Source: Sciurus carolinensis (taxonomy: Eukaryota > Chordata > Mammalia > Rodentia > Sciuridae). Taken from it: a DNA stretch of 64,000 nt. The DNA lies in contig NC_062218.1 in NCBI RefSeq assembly GCF_902686445.1, positions 14,607,015-14,671,014 on the forward strand. The letters run 5' to 3'. Both the position numbers and the translations under genes were made by a program. Positions 35,661 to 48,435 of the stretch are shown piece by piece (within the stretch, counting starts at the first letter, position 1; each line of letters starts with the position of its first letter). The notes under the pieces were generated by a model, which was given only the letters and a program-made list of their open reading frames with translations, had not been told where the DNA came from and made no database searches.

Positions 35661-38019
35661 CTGATGGGAAGGAGGGCGAGAAGGAATCAAGGTGTCTACA
35701 CCCCTGGTGTAGCTTCTCACTGTATTGACCCATCCACGAGGACCAGGATGCGACTTCTAAAAACTCTAGGTTCTCACTGCTTCATCAATGCCTGGTCTCT
35801 AGCTGCTTGATAACTCTTTGCTAAAGGGATGACCATTAGCTGCCCATCTATGGTGCCGCCACCATCTAGTGAGGACCTTTAACTTGCCATCCAGAGCCTA
35901 ACTCCAAGGACTTTGTTGGAAGTCAACATTTTTCGTGTACTGCCTGCTTTGAAACTGTTTTAAACTGAGTAATAGGTCAGTAATTCCTTGGCTACTCTTT
36001 AATGAAATGAAAAAGGCCTCACTGAGCCAAATGTGCACACATCTCTGAGTTTTAAAACACAAAGTCTATTTTATGAATCCTAGTTTTATGCACTATGTTT
36101 TCTCTGGTGCCACTCATGTCAAAAGAACACATTTCCAAGTGGCAAGTAAGAATTAGGAGCTAATATAGAGACACCATGGAGGTATTTATGAATCTAGTGA
36201 ACAAAAATAGAAGCTGAATGATTCCAGATTGCAGACTGAAACCAACTTGTTTTTTGGCGGTTTGTTTGTAAAAGATGTACAAAGAGGGCAAGAGGTCAGC
36301 CTGGCTTGAACTAGTGGTACAGAAACTAGAAGAAAACATACCATCCAGAAGGTAATCAGAAAGGCCAGCGACAAAGCACAACAGTTTGGAACATGAAACA
36401 ATTATCTCCCCACTTCCCCTATACAGCACCGCACCCCACTGCCAGGGAAATTTGCAGAGATGGAGAAAAGTCTAACTGAATCACTGAAAGGATGAGGGAA
36501 GGGCAGAAGAAAGGACTGAGAGAAAAAGGTCACTAAATAAGAAGGGCAAAGGTTAAAAACAAAAACAAAAACCTAGCACTTTTAATAACTTTGGGAAAAA
36601 AATTAATAGCAAGTACTGAGATAATTTTCCCAGTAAATGGAGCACCAGCAAAATTAGAGGACTAAGAAAAACACCCTTGGTGTCAATAAGGAATCACTGT
36701 TGGTCTCTAAATGTCTAGGGAGAGAAACACTGTAAAAGTCCTGCACATTCTGTACCAGAAATCTGGACCACATATCTAAAAGCCAGAGAGTATCTGAGGG
36801 TTAGGGAAATTAATGGGAGCAGAGCTGAAGCCTTCCAGAGAGCCAAGGTCACGAGTGATAAACACGACCGTGGTTTTGTCAATATCGTCATTCTTTGCAT
36901 AGCTTCCCATAGCTTCCCATCCCCACTGGGCTTCCCAAAGGCAGAGTCTGGAGCGCCTTCCTTTCTGGTGATATGCTTTATAACACCACATTTCTTCACA
37001 TTTCCATTTTCTAGTGTCAACAGATCAAAACACAGGATAGGAACAATGCACTCTGCCACTCGCTATCAAACGGTGAGCTCCCAAGGAGCAGATCCTCCCC
37101 CTGCCGCTGCAGACACCGAGTGCCATCCATGCCACGGCCGCTCCCACTTGCAGCAGCCCCTACACCTGCAAGGTTCTGGGCCTGCATTCATCACCTAGTG
37201 CTACCTCCATCTGCTTCCCAGGGACAAAGACACCAAAGGACGCCAAACCCAGATACTCCTCGACCACATGTGATGCGAAGATGGTCAGAGGGAAACTGAC
37301 GAAGACAAGGGTATCAAGTGATGCAGCCCTCACCGTGTGGACGTTGGAGAATGGAGAACGTTGCATGTGTTCAGAGTAGCTGACTCTCAGATGCTTTAGG
37401 ATTCATTAGATATTTTTTAAAATAAAAAATTATCTGTTCTGTTAATCTCTTGACAGTTACATATACCTCTTTGAAAAGTGCATGGGTTAACACGTGGCAG
37501 GTGGAAGTGAAGTGGTACAGATGCTTTGGAAAAGAGTCTGGCATTTCCCCAAAATATTAAACAGTGCAACCACAGGCAAAGGGCCCAGTGATTCCATTTC
37601 TAGGTAGAGATACCCAAGATCCAAAAACATGTTCACACAGAAAGCTGAAAACAAATGTTCAAACCAGCATTATTCCTATTCATCAAAAAGTAGAAATGAT
37701 CCAAGTATTCATCAAGAGATGAGTGGATAAATATAACATGGTACACCTGCACAGCGGGACATTACCAAGCTATTAGGAAAGACACGCTGACACACGCGGA
37801 GACAGAGATGAACCTTGAAAACGTGACAAGTGCAAGAGGGGAGACACAAAACGCCACATATTATATGATCAAATAAGCAAATCCAGAGAGGCAAATTAGC
37901 AACTGGTAGGGGCTGAAGGGGAGGGGATGGACTGCGTGTGGGTGGGTCAGGGTTTCCTTCAGGGTGGTAAAAATGTTCTAAAATTGTGTGGATGATCGCA
38001 CAACTCCATGAGTATACCA

Positions 38020-38043
38020 AAAAAAAAAAAAAAAAAAAAAAAA
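38020..38043 (+). repeat. Poly-A run inside L1M
   Basis: About 24 A residues at a position where the L1M consensus has only a few. Confidence 0.9.
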
Positions 38044-38078
38044 TCCACTGAACTGTACAATATAAAGAGAGAAATTCT

Positions 38079-38215
38079 TTGGGGCTGGGGTCGTGGCTCA
38101 GCGGTAGAGCGCTTGCCCAGCATGTGTGAGGCACTGGGTTCAATTCTCAGCACCACATATAAATAAATGAATAATATAAAGGTCTATCAACACCTTAAAA
38201 ATTTTTTTAAAAAAG
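38079..38215 (+). mobile_element. ID SINE inserted in L1M, with target-site duplication
   Basis: GGGGCTGGGGTCGTGGCTCA, GGTTCAATTCTCAGCACCAC and a tail with AAAGGTCTATCAACACC. The repeat agagagaaattct flanks it exactly at 38066-38078 and 38216-38228. Confidence 0.95.
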
Positions 38216-38329
38216 AGAGAGAAATTCTGTGGCGTGTGATTTATATCTCAACAAAGCTGTTGTTTTTTAAAACACACCCAAGTCAGGCACTTAGCACAGA
38301 AGCGGACACATCAGTGCCAGGCAAAGGAT

Positions 38330-38416
38330 GGGCTGACCTGTGTATATAGGAGGAGCAGGGTGAAGCCCAGCTGGGCTGACCTGTGTATATAAGGAGGAGC
38401 AGGGTGAAGCCCAGCT
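38330..38416. repeat. Tandem duplication, 43/44 bp unit
   Basis: Copy 1 is 38330-38372 and copy 2 is 38373-38416. They are identical except for one extra A in copy 2 (TATAGG versus TATAAGG). The unit contains GTGTATATA and GGAGGAGCAGGGTGAAGCCC. Confidence 0.97.
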
Positions 38417-38633
38417 CTGACACCTTCCCTCACGTTTCCTACCAGCAGACTGTGACACGCCAATTAAAGAGGAAGAATAAAGCAGAAGGGCTAAAGCATA
38501 CCTGTCCTATGAAATTCTTGGCTCTACACTTCACTAGCGACACTGGGTTCTTTCAGTTTTTCAGATGGCCATGAGAAAAAAATACTACCATTCTAGCACT
38601 AACGATGACCAGGAACGGAGTTGCTACTGCATG

Positions 38634-38818
38634 GCTGGGCACATGGCACATGCCTGTAATTCCAGTGACTTGGGAGGCTGAGGCAAGAGTATCACGAGTT
38701 TGAGGCCAGCTTCTACAACTGAGACTGTCTTAAAATAAAATAAAAAGGGCTGGGATATAGTTCAGTGGTACAGTGTCCCTGCGTTCGATCTGCAGTGCTG
38801 AAAGTAAATAAATAAAAT
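38634..38818 (+). mobile_element. MEN-type SINE
   Basis: GCTGGGCACATGGCACATGC, TTGGGAGGCTGAGGCAAGAG, then GGGCTGGGATATAGTTCAGT and GCGTTCGATCTGCAGTGCTG with an A-rich tail. Confidence 0.92.
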
Positions 38819-40699
38819 GTCCAGAAGCTGCAGATATGCATAACCCTAAAGACAAATTCAGAAAAAAATACTCAAACAATGTACACTTTCAAATGAACTC
38901 AATTTTAAAGTTATTAAAGCCTTTTCACTGTGTGAAAAGAGCTGAGGCATTAAGGATAATTATTTTGTGAATCTGAGCTAAGCTTATTAAAGACAGAGAA
39001 TATTTCTGTACAAAAGGTCAGAACACTTTACTAACAACTAGAACAATTCTCTTAAGTGGGCTAAACGTCAATGGAAGATTTTCCATACTTTTAGAAAAAT
39101 GGCTTCATACTTACTGACAACCAAAATTTGTTTCTGCAAATTTAATACTCTTTACATTATGCATCAAGCAAGCACCAAACAGCAAAGCTAGAGATTAATT
39201 TTCATTAGAAAATTGCTTTTATTTTTACCATTTTTCAAAGACAGAAAGGACGGTTATGTTTCCATGAGCTCCACGGACCATCAAATGCATGAGCCCACAA
39301 AGCCTGCAATACTAACACCCAATTCAGGCTCCCCTCCAACAGATCCAAGTTCTACTTGAACTTTCAACAATGGAAGCTGACTTCTATGCCAACTTTTCTT
39401 GCACACTGTTTTTCATTAATAAGCTTTTTTGTCAGTGTGTCTAATAATAAAGCCCATGATCTCTTTGTCCTAACCTCATTATTCTACATTCTGGAGGGTG
39501 GGGGGCTTGGAATTTTTTGAACATACTAGCTTAAGCTCCCCACACCATGACATTTCCTGCTGAGAAGAGCACAATATCTGTTAACTAGACAAAGAGGACT
39601 CAATCACAGAAGGCATGAGACACTAGCCTTGGGGGGAAGAGGGTGGGAGGGAGTGGGGGAAGGATCACATAATAAACAGAAAAGCAGGTGGCAAAGAACA
39701 CACTTACCTTCACAGGATAAAGCACAACCTTAGCAAGGGGCATCTTAGAGAAAAACCCTGCACACATAAACACACTTAGATAATGCGCCCTAGACCAGTC
39801 GAAGTATAATTTCTGACTCTCATGACAGAGGTTTAAGTTGCCTCCTTGCCCACCTTTTGCTCAGATCTCTTTTGTTCAAAATGTACTGACTCTGTACCCA
39901 GGCATGTGCAAAGCTGAGGAAATGGACAAGTACGAAGTGCCGCCACAGTGCACCAGGGGAAGGAGCGGGTGGGGAAACAGCCCTGGAAGTGCCCTTAACA
40001 GGTACTGCCATTAATGCCCACGGGCTCCAGGCAGAGGCCAACTCCACCGGGAAACGCGTTTCCCATCAGCCCTGGGTCCCAACCAGCCCTGTCACTAGGT
40101 GAATGTGTAACCAACAACTGTCACTGTACTTCTGGGAACCCATCTTTCCCCGCAAAGAATCCCCCCTTCCCGAGTTCACATGGCTGCTGGAAGCATCAGA
40201 CAAGTGGTCAGGACAGGCAGGACTAAGGACTTTGAAGTGCAGGCTGCTGCCAAGACGCGACTCTAGCTCCTATTTGACAGTAGGCCACGGGTTCCATCAT
40301 GACACTGTCAAGGTGTGTTTCCTTGGAAATCCAGGTGCAGATTCTGGTTCCTCTTGCTCTGCTTCTTCCCTGAGCCCTGGACACACATTCACCAGTTCAT
40401 TCCCTACCAGGTTTGACAGCCAGGTGACACCACACCCAGCTATCTTGGTCTAGCACTGACCTCCACACACCCTGGAACCTCCCCGTGCTCCTGCTTAAAG
40501 TGTGTGCCCCGCCCCCCCTCACCTTTCAACTTGCTATGGCAGTGACTACTCTGAAAACATTGTACCTTATATGTGCATGTAAAGGACTATATACACAAAC
40601 ATGCACAAATATCTATATATAAACACAGATATATTCATTATGGCAATTCTTATCTGGATAACCTAGCCAATATCTATGCTACATCTGTCAATCAGCCCT

Positions 40700-40830
40700 C
40701 TGGAAGACACTGTATTTATCTTAATCATATAAAGGAGAAAATGAGAAAATTGAGGACCAAGGAGTTTAAATAACTTGCCTTAAATCATACTTGTTAATAC
40801 ATGGCAGGCGGGGCCAGGAGCCAACTGGCC
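40700..40830 (-). mobile_element. MIR/L2-like fragment, antisense
   Basis: GAGAAAATGAGAAAATTGAG, TTAAATAACTTGCCTTAAAT and GGCGGGGCCAGGAGCC resemble the antisense MIR core. Confidence 0.45.
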
Positions 40831-41076
40831 ATCTCCAGGAGTGTGCCAATGTGCACACCACTGGTACCATCAGCATATGCTACATCCCGTTTCAAGGTAT
40901 GTTTTGCTTGCTTCCATAAGGTCCTGAACTCCCTTGTCTAATTTTCTAACTGAAACTAACTCAATCACTCTTGCCTGTCCATTGCTAAAAATCAAGTAAA
41001 CAGTATTTTCAAAGCATTAATTATTTGTACAACATGTCAAATACTTAGCAATGGGTAAATTAAAGACAAACTCTAA

Positions 41077-41092
41077 AAAAAAAAAAAAAAAA
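41077..41092 (+). repeat. Poly-A run
   Basis: About 18 A residues without a recognised element upstream. Confidence 0.85.
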
Positions 41093-42270
41093 GATGTGAC
41101 ACAGTTATGGGAAATGGACAGTTAACACTTAACCAAAAAACCTCTTAAGTCTTCTGAAGTTCATTAATACCCAAATTAGTTTGCACAAGCAGCTAGGAAG
41201 GTTAAGCAAGGACACCAATAAATAAATAGTAACGACACGATTACATAAGAACTTCAAACACTTGTCCATATGACTTCATTTTAATTTATCCCAATATACA
41301 AAAAGACTAGTACTGAAACAGGGCGAAATGGGCATGAGTTAGTGGAGAGTCCCGTCACACACCCAATAAGCTGCTGACTAGCTAGTCCCGTTTTTCTCCC
41401 TTCCCTCACCCCCATAAATATGAAGAACTCTATCCATTTTCCCATCCAGACTTTCCTGAGGATGCCTGAATTTATTCTCTCTAATCATGCTAGAAAATAG
41501 TTTCCTTCCAAAAAAAATTTTATCTACTTTTTTCTTTGAACAATTAATCCTTTGTCCAACTCAGAGTTGATTGATGGGGCTGTGTGGATTTCATATAAAC
41601 CACAGAAAAAAACAGACACTTCACTACACTCAGGTCCATGTTTCACTTGCACAGACCTTTAGCGTCAGTGTAGTGAGGAAAGTGGAAAGAGAGCAATGCT
41701 TCTTGAAAATAATGATTATATTCAGTGACTCTGAAATGTGTCCCTTCTCCAAGAAATGAGTCTAACTGGCTGTCCCTGTTTTAATAGAAGAGAAACAAAT
41801 AAAACATAGTTATGAAGGTAATTATGGTAAAAACTAGAAATAGTTTTAAATGAAGCAAGAAAACTCAATTCAGCTTTCTGCTGGTTAAATTCACCTACCA
41901 GAACTGAATGTCTGGTTGTTCCTCCCACACGTGGCCTTGTAGCACTCTAGGGCACAAAATGGCATAAACTGGATTCTAGTACCTAATCCACACTTGACTG
42001 CTAATTCTAAGTGTCATCTTGTGCACTGGGTTTTGTCCTTACAACTGATGTCAATCCAAATGTGAAGGTAGGTGACAATTAAAGCAACATTAAGCATACG
42101 CGCTGTGTTGCCTAGACCAGTCTCAATCAAGAGTTTTCATAACCAAGTGTGTGAAACTCTACAAGTCTCACAGAAACCAGTTAGGAAACGAAGGAATTCT
42201 GCTCACTTCTCCTTACTTTGCCTATAAAACATGTAAATTCTCCAATAAGATTTTATTCACATAAAGGAAT

Positions 42271-42312
42271 TACATATATATATATATATATGATTTAAGT
42301 TACATATATATA

Positions 42313-42349
<37 letters not shown>

Positions 42350-42350
42350 G
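42271..42350. repeat. Composite (AT)n-(GT)n-(AT)n microsatellite
   Basis: Two AT blocks around a GT block: AT tract at 42271-42291, a 14-bp spacer, AT/GT at about 42303-42329, then AT to 42350. The AT parts are self-complementary. Confidence 0.95.
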
Positions 42351-45135
42351 ATGTAAATTACTATCTTAGCCAAACCTGTAACTGACACCTTAACCTGATG
42401 TGTTAAAATGATCAAAAATCTTATTTTTAAGTGAAAGGAATAGAATAAAGTGCCTGTAGAGAACTAAACCTCTCTCTGAGACAAGGCCCAGGAACAAGGG
42501 GTTTTAAATAGGTAATAGAGCCCTATTGTTGAATTATCTGCAGAATTTCCAAATCCCTAACTGAGACTAACTTTCAGTAGCCAGAGGGGAAACGTAAGAC
42601 AATGGAGTTATTCATAAAGCCTAACTTCTTCTATTTAAAAGGCTGTCCCCTTATTCTGAGATTATGTCCTTCCTGTTTGGGGTATGTTAAAATTGTCTTT
42701 GAAAAGTAAAGGACAGCAATAGTTATCAAATGCTCTTGCCTGACAAAATCAAAGATAGGACAAGTCTATGTTGGTCTCCTAGAAATTTCTCCTGGCTGTA
42801 GGAATCCAAAGGCCTGGGAACCAGTGAGTTACAGTACCCAGGTGCTAAAGAGTATCAAATGCTGACTGACCTTGGCCAACTCCTTTCATGGGCTGGATAT
42901 TAATTGTTTTCTAAGTGAAATGAGGCCAAACAGAAAGACAAGGTATTGGCAGACTAATTATAACGTTACTGTCATTAAGTATTATAAGACTAAACAGGAT
43001 TTGGATGCAATTTCCTTCACGCCAAACTTTCTTACATTAAAAACCACCCGAAGTCATTCAAGGGCGACAGTCATTTCTGGGTGTGAGACAGAAATGTTCT
43101 AGGATGGATCTGTCAAGTCCCTTTTCTTCCTTCCTACCCACACCCAAGCATAAAGATTAACACCTGGCTCCATGAAGTCTATTATCATAAAAAGAAAGTC
43201 TCCCAAATTTTGGTCATCAGGAAAAAGCACCAGCTTCACTCATTTATTTCCAAAACCTGTCCTGTCTGGCTCTTTGCTGTGAGAAGTATCTAGGATAGGG
43301 TGGAGAGATGTGAGTGCCACAGACGGTTCCATCATCATCGGCATCGTTGGTATTAAAAGGTGGGGAGGAGCACAGTCATTATGTAGGATCCACCTTTGGG
43401 ATGGTGAATGACACATGCCAGGGACAGTTACTGAAGCAGCAGGCAGGTCCCTAAGCACTCCCTCCCCACTCCTCAGGCCGACCTGGAGCACATTACCATC
43501 ACCATTTCACGGATTCACAAACAGACACCAAAAGTTATTTTAAAATAGTAAAATATCCTAATGGAACTCACAGAGGACTCATCCTAGAGAAACAATGTTG
43601 GTCTGAGCTGGTTATCATTGAACCTAAGAACCCAAACGAACACAGTAACCACAAAAACGAATCATTATGGAGTCCAGGACATCCCCAAGTGAATGCATGT
43701 TACCGAGCACTAATTTTATAAATGGTTTCTCTTGCTGTTTAGGAACATGATTAAACAAAGACTTGAACATGTTTCTTTACTATAGAAATTAAGATTAAAT
43801 GCAGCTCTAAGTTTCTTTTTTAAAAAAAGAGAATATAATAAAGTGGCATTTCCTGGACTTAATTTAACCCATCTCTCACTCACTTCTCCCATCATTTAGG
43901 ATTCATGTTTCCTAGTAAAGTCTTTGGGAAAAACTTGGGGGTTGATTCCTACCAGCTGCTCACAGAAAGGTCAGTCTCTGCCAGACAGACAACTCAGAGG
44001 CTGATGTCCACCCACCACCACGGACACTGCAGGTCCCAGTTGCCATCATTGGCTGCTGCCTTCGGGTTTAGTCCTCAGGTGTGGACTCGGCTCCTCCAAG
44101 GGCAGCAGCATAACTGGGGGGCGTGTCAGTGTTTCCAACTGTACTTAGAAATATGACTTTTACTCAGCAAGGCTAAAATCATAGCAATTACGAAAGCATC
44201 AAATAATTCCTTATTTGCATTCATTATTTTAAAAGTATTTTCCCCTTCCATTTTATTAACTGAAAAATGATTTCAGTCCATTATCTGCATGTTATAGGCA
44301 TTTAGTGATAACTGCAATCTAATCTGCTGCTGGACAAAAGGAAGAGATTTAATCCCCTCACCCCAGTGTAATATATTATATTTTTTGGTACTATAATAGC
44401 TTTTCCATAGGTAGCTAAAAATAAATTCAAAAGATAACCTCTAGGCATAATCTTAAGAGTAACAGATTCATTAGAACTTAGTTATAACTGAATGTTTATT
44501 AACAATAAAATCTTGGTCTGTGCTCCCAGAATAAAAGAAGTACCTATAAAAGCATGGGTTAGCAAAGAAATATAAGGGAGAATTAGGAGAAAGCATTTAG
44601 AGACTGTCACAGGGCTTTGTGGTTGGGATTATCCCACAACATTTCCCCATTTTACATTAACATAACATCAAAACATTTCACCATTTGACATTCTTTACTT
44701 GTATACACTGATATCAAATCCTAGTTGCGAGATTCAGACATAAGTTAAACATCTGGCCAAAAGACCAGATTAACAGCAAATTTGGAGAAACATCCAAATG
44801 GTGTTAAATAAATGTACTTATTTCAGAGGATACTTGTTCACAAAATATTTCAACTAGTAAACTTAGTCATGAAAAAAAAAAAAAGATTTATTTTTTTGTC
44901 CTTTCCCAGCTTGGTTTGAAATCTTTTCAACATTTCAAAGTAGCTAAAATATATGCCAACACATACAAAAGAAATTAAGAAGGCAGGCTGCATACATCTG
45001 CTTTGACCCAAAAACAAAAGCCGTTTTGCTCTGTCTCTAGAGCCAGCTGTAATAAAAGCACAAAAAGCCCAGATGGCTTAGATTTTCTTTACACAAAGTA
45101 ACCGAGAAGGCTGACATTTAAACTATTTATTCAGA

Positions 45136-45210
45136 GCTGGAGTGTGGCTCAGGGCTTGCCTAGCATGCATGAGGCCCTGGGTTCACTCCCTGGCAGTGCC
45201 CCCCATAAAA
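45136..45210 (+). mobile_element. ID SINE
   Basis: GCTGGAGTGTGGCTCAGGGC, CTAGCATGCATGAGGCCCTG and GGGTTCACTCCCTGGCAGTG. Part of the D-arm region is deleted. Confidence 0.85.
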
Positions 45211-46643
45211 AGTGACGCTAAACTATTTATTTAGCAAGTCTGATCCTAATGGCAATTTTAGACGCAGAATCAATATGAGACAAAAAGGAATGCTTTCAGG
45301 CAAGTAAAAAATTAATGGGTGTATACTAATATCCCTCAGAGTATCCGTCTACTCTGCCTAGCCCAGGAAAGCTGTCTTTATCTGAGAGCACCACCGTTCA
45401 CTGCTTCTTATTTATATAGGCTTCATATACCAATCCAACAGGCCAGCCTCCAGCTGCTGACATATTTTTAAAAATAATTTTGAAAAAAAAAAAAAAATAG
45501 ATTCTTAGAATATAAGACCTGAAATGACACTGGCAGGGAGAAGCGGCAGAGGGAAGGGCCCACCTAAGTGGCATCCATTCCCATGCCTTAGGGTCCTCTG
45601 AAAAGTTTGGGTGGGTGGGAGCAAAGGTTTCACCTGGGTTTTTCCCATCACATAAAATGGCTTTTACTAAATAGCAGACATAAAAACTTCATTCCTACCC
45701 TGGGGTCCATTTTACATTTCTGAACTTGGGGAGAATTTTAAAAGTGGCAATTGTGTCCTGGTGACTTCTTGTTGTTGTTGCTGCTCCCCTGCATGAGTTC
45801 ATGCAGAAAAGTTACCAGTAAACCTAGGCCAGTGGCCTTAGGAACCTTGTCCCCGCCTACCAAGCTGCAGCTTATACTTGGGAAGTCAGGTCCCTGGAAT
45901 GACATCCTGAAACCGCGTCTGTTGGTGCAACAAAGCGGTGGTAATCAATAGGTGTTAATAAGTGGCAAGTTAAAATTCAGAGACTTGGGTCATGTGCTTG
46001 TCATGAAGATCAGAACGAAGCGCATCTAAAGAAAACACGCTGCGCGAACTGTGGAGAGTTCCACTCCCGACGGGCTTGGGTCGCACTTCCACCCACCGGA
46101 GCTCATTTTGCTGCTCAATTGGTAAAGCTGGGACAGGGACCTTTGGAGACTGTTCAGATTTCCAAAACCACGACTGTGGTTTCTCTTTAATTGTAGCAAT
46201 GGAAAAAATCACACCAAACAATGCAAATTTTAAAAACAGTTTCAATTAATATGTAAATGTATGATTTAACTAGCTAACTTAGTTGAAGAAATCAGGAAAT
46301 TCTGCTGATTAACAGGAAGAAGAGAGGATGGATAGAAGGACAGATACACTGAAAAACCCAATGAAAACAAAACCTTACATCACTTTAGGTAGATTAAGAG
46401 GGTGATACAGTTGAAATTACTGATTTTTAAAGTCACAAGGTAACAAAATACACGGACTCTAGGTCACCTGTGCTGTCTACTGCTGTCTTCGGACACTGGC
46501 TTGATCACGAGCATAGAGGGAAGGCCCGCTCCATGAATACGTAAGCTAACTCGTTTATCAGCCAGGGTGTCATCTTCAATTTTATCCTAAATGCATTCAT
46601 TCATAAGAGTTTACCAGGCAGCATGTACAAAAAAACTAACTGA

Positions 46644-46756
46644 GGGGCTGGTGATATGGCTCAGTTGGTAGAGTGCTTGCCTAGCAAGCACTAAGGCCCT
46701 GGGTTCAATTCCCAGCACCAAAAAAAAAAAAAAAAAAAAAAAAAATGTACTTAATT
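46644..46756 (+). mobile_element. ID SINE, TTGGTAGAGT subfamily, long poly-A
   Basis: GGGGCTGGTGATATGGCTCA, GTTGGTAGAGTGCTTGCCTA, GGTTCAATTCCCAGCACC, then about 25 A. The repeat aaaaactaactga flanks it at 46631-46643 and 46757-46769. Looks young. Confidence 0.93.
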
Positions 46757-47934
46757 AAAAACTAACTGATCTCAAAAGAGACTAGCTAGCCCTCACTCTC
46801 CTCAAGCAGAAGTGGCCTGTTACCCTGAGTGAGGCCTGTCCATCAATGGGAAGCCATCTTTCCTCCCAATTCTTCTGTTCTCTCATGTGACCTTGACGAA
46901 AGCTCTCTGGTCCAAGCCTGATCACACGTAAGATGACAAAGTCAACTAAATGATCTGGGAAGTCTTTTCTTCCCCCAACCCCTAAGTTTAACAAATACCC
47001 AATAAATAAAACTTGAATTAAAATGACCGGCAAACCTCCTAGAAGTCTCTTCCAGGAATTCCTAGAGAGCCCTTGCTAAGCAGCTACACGGGAGCCGAGG
47101 AGTAAGAGCAGTGCACTGGACTCCTGGAGACTAGTGAGGGTGGGACTTGAAACAGAAGGCAGATGATCTGCCCTACACCGGACATAAGCCAGCACTGCAG
47201 ACCACTGAAAAGAAAGCCTCGAGAGTTCCCATAAAAACACAAATTCACTGTAAAAATCGCTCCTCTCTACAATGTTGCCAGATAAATGCCAAAGCAACCT
47301 GCAATGGTCACTGTGTAGCCCTCTCACCTGCGTGGGCATAAGAGGCAGGAGGAAGATGGTCCCTGGCAACCTCCAGGTGTGTATCTACGCCATTACTACT
47401 TTCCTAGACAGAGCTGTTTTCAAAGGCTGAGCCCCATCTGCTGTGGAGCTGTCCTCTGTCCCTGACCTCAGCATCAGTGCCTCCTGCGCTACCTCCTCTA
47501 ATCCAGGCTGACATCCATTCTTCCTGGGGAGACAGTTGCTGCTCCACACTCTCCATGTTTACATCAAAACTCTTTAATTAACCCTAAACCTCTTCCCGAC
47601 TTAATACCCCATCTTCTGGGCTTCTTGCATGGAGTCCATTTTTAAAGCCTTACTGATCTGTCAGTTTTCTGAGAACTATGAAAAAAATGTGCCTCTTTTC
47701 ATAAATGAGACTGGAAGTAGTTTAAGAGAAAAACCTAAACTGATTGCTTAAGCATGTAAAAATTAACTCTGTTCTAACTACAGTTGTGATCTTAAGTTTG
47801 TACATCGAAATATCCCTACTTTCAGAAATATTAAAATGGGACCCATTATGAAGCCCACAAGAATTGGCTAATAATGGCTGGCCATTCTTCCCTGTTTTTT
47901 CTTTTTTCTTAGGTTTAAAAGACCAATAAAATCT

Positions 47935-48435
47935 TTTAAATAAAATGTAGCATATCCATACAATGGAATATTACTGAGCAGTAAAAAGGAGTAAGGTACA
48001 GTACAAGCTACAACACAAATGATGCTTGAAAACACTAGGCCAAGTGAAGAAGCCAAACAAACAAAAAAATAAAATTGTAAGGTGTCTTTTCTTCTTTTTT
48101 TCAGTGCTAGGGATCAAACCCAGGGCCTTATGTATACCAGGAAGTGCCCTACCAAGTGAATTATACTCCCAGCCCCCTAAGTTCACACACTTATGATTCT
48201 ACTCATACGAAATGTCAAGAACTTCCATAGGAAGGACTCTGGAAGATGGTGCCCAGATCTGGAGGGAGGATATTGGGAGGGCTGAGGATGACAGTTTAAA
48301 CTTTCTTTACTGAGTAATGAATATGTCAAAAATTTACTGTAGTGATTACTACATGATTCCTTGAATATACTGAAAGTCACTGAACTGTACATTTGAAGCA
48401 GATAAATTATATGGGATATGAATTATATTGCAAAA
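47935..48435 (+). mobile_element. L1M 3' end split by an antisense ID SINE
   Basis: ATCCATACAATGGAATATTA, GAAAACACTAGGCCAAGTGA, then after the ID TATGATTCTACTCATACGAA and CACTGAACTGTACATTTGAA follow the L1M 3' order. Confidence 0.85.
48087..48178 (-). mobile_element. ID SINE inside L1M, antisense
   Basis: T-run, GTGCTAGGGATCAAACCCAG, CCTACCAAGTGAATTATACT and CCCAGCCCC. The host L1M continues on both sides. Confidence 0.9.

Larger units (their letters stand above)
37450..38275 (+). mobile_element. L1M 3' end split by an ID SINE
   Basis: CCCAGTGATTCCATTTCTAG, ATTATTCCTATTCATCAAAA, GATGAACCTTGAAAACGTGA, an A expansion at 38020-38043, CCACTGAACTGTACAATATA, then after the ID TGTGATTTATATCTCAACAA. 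Clear ancient L1M terminus. Confidence 0.85.
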
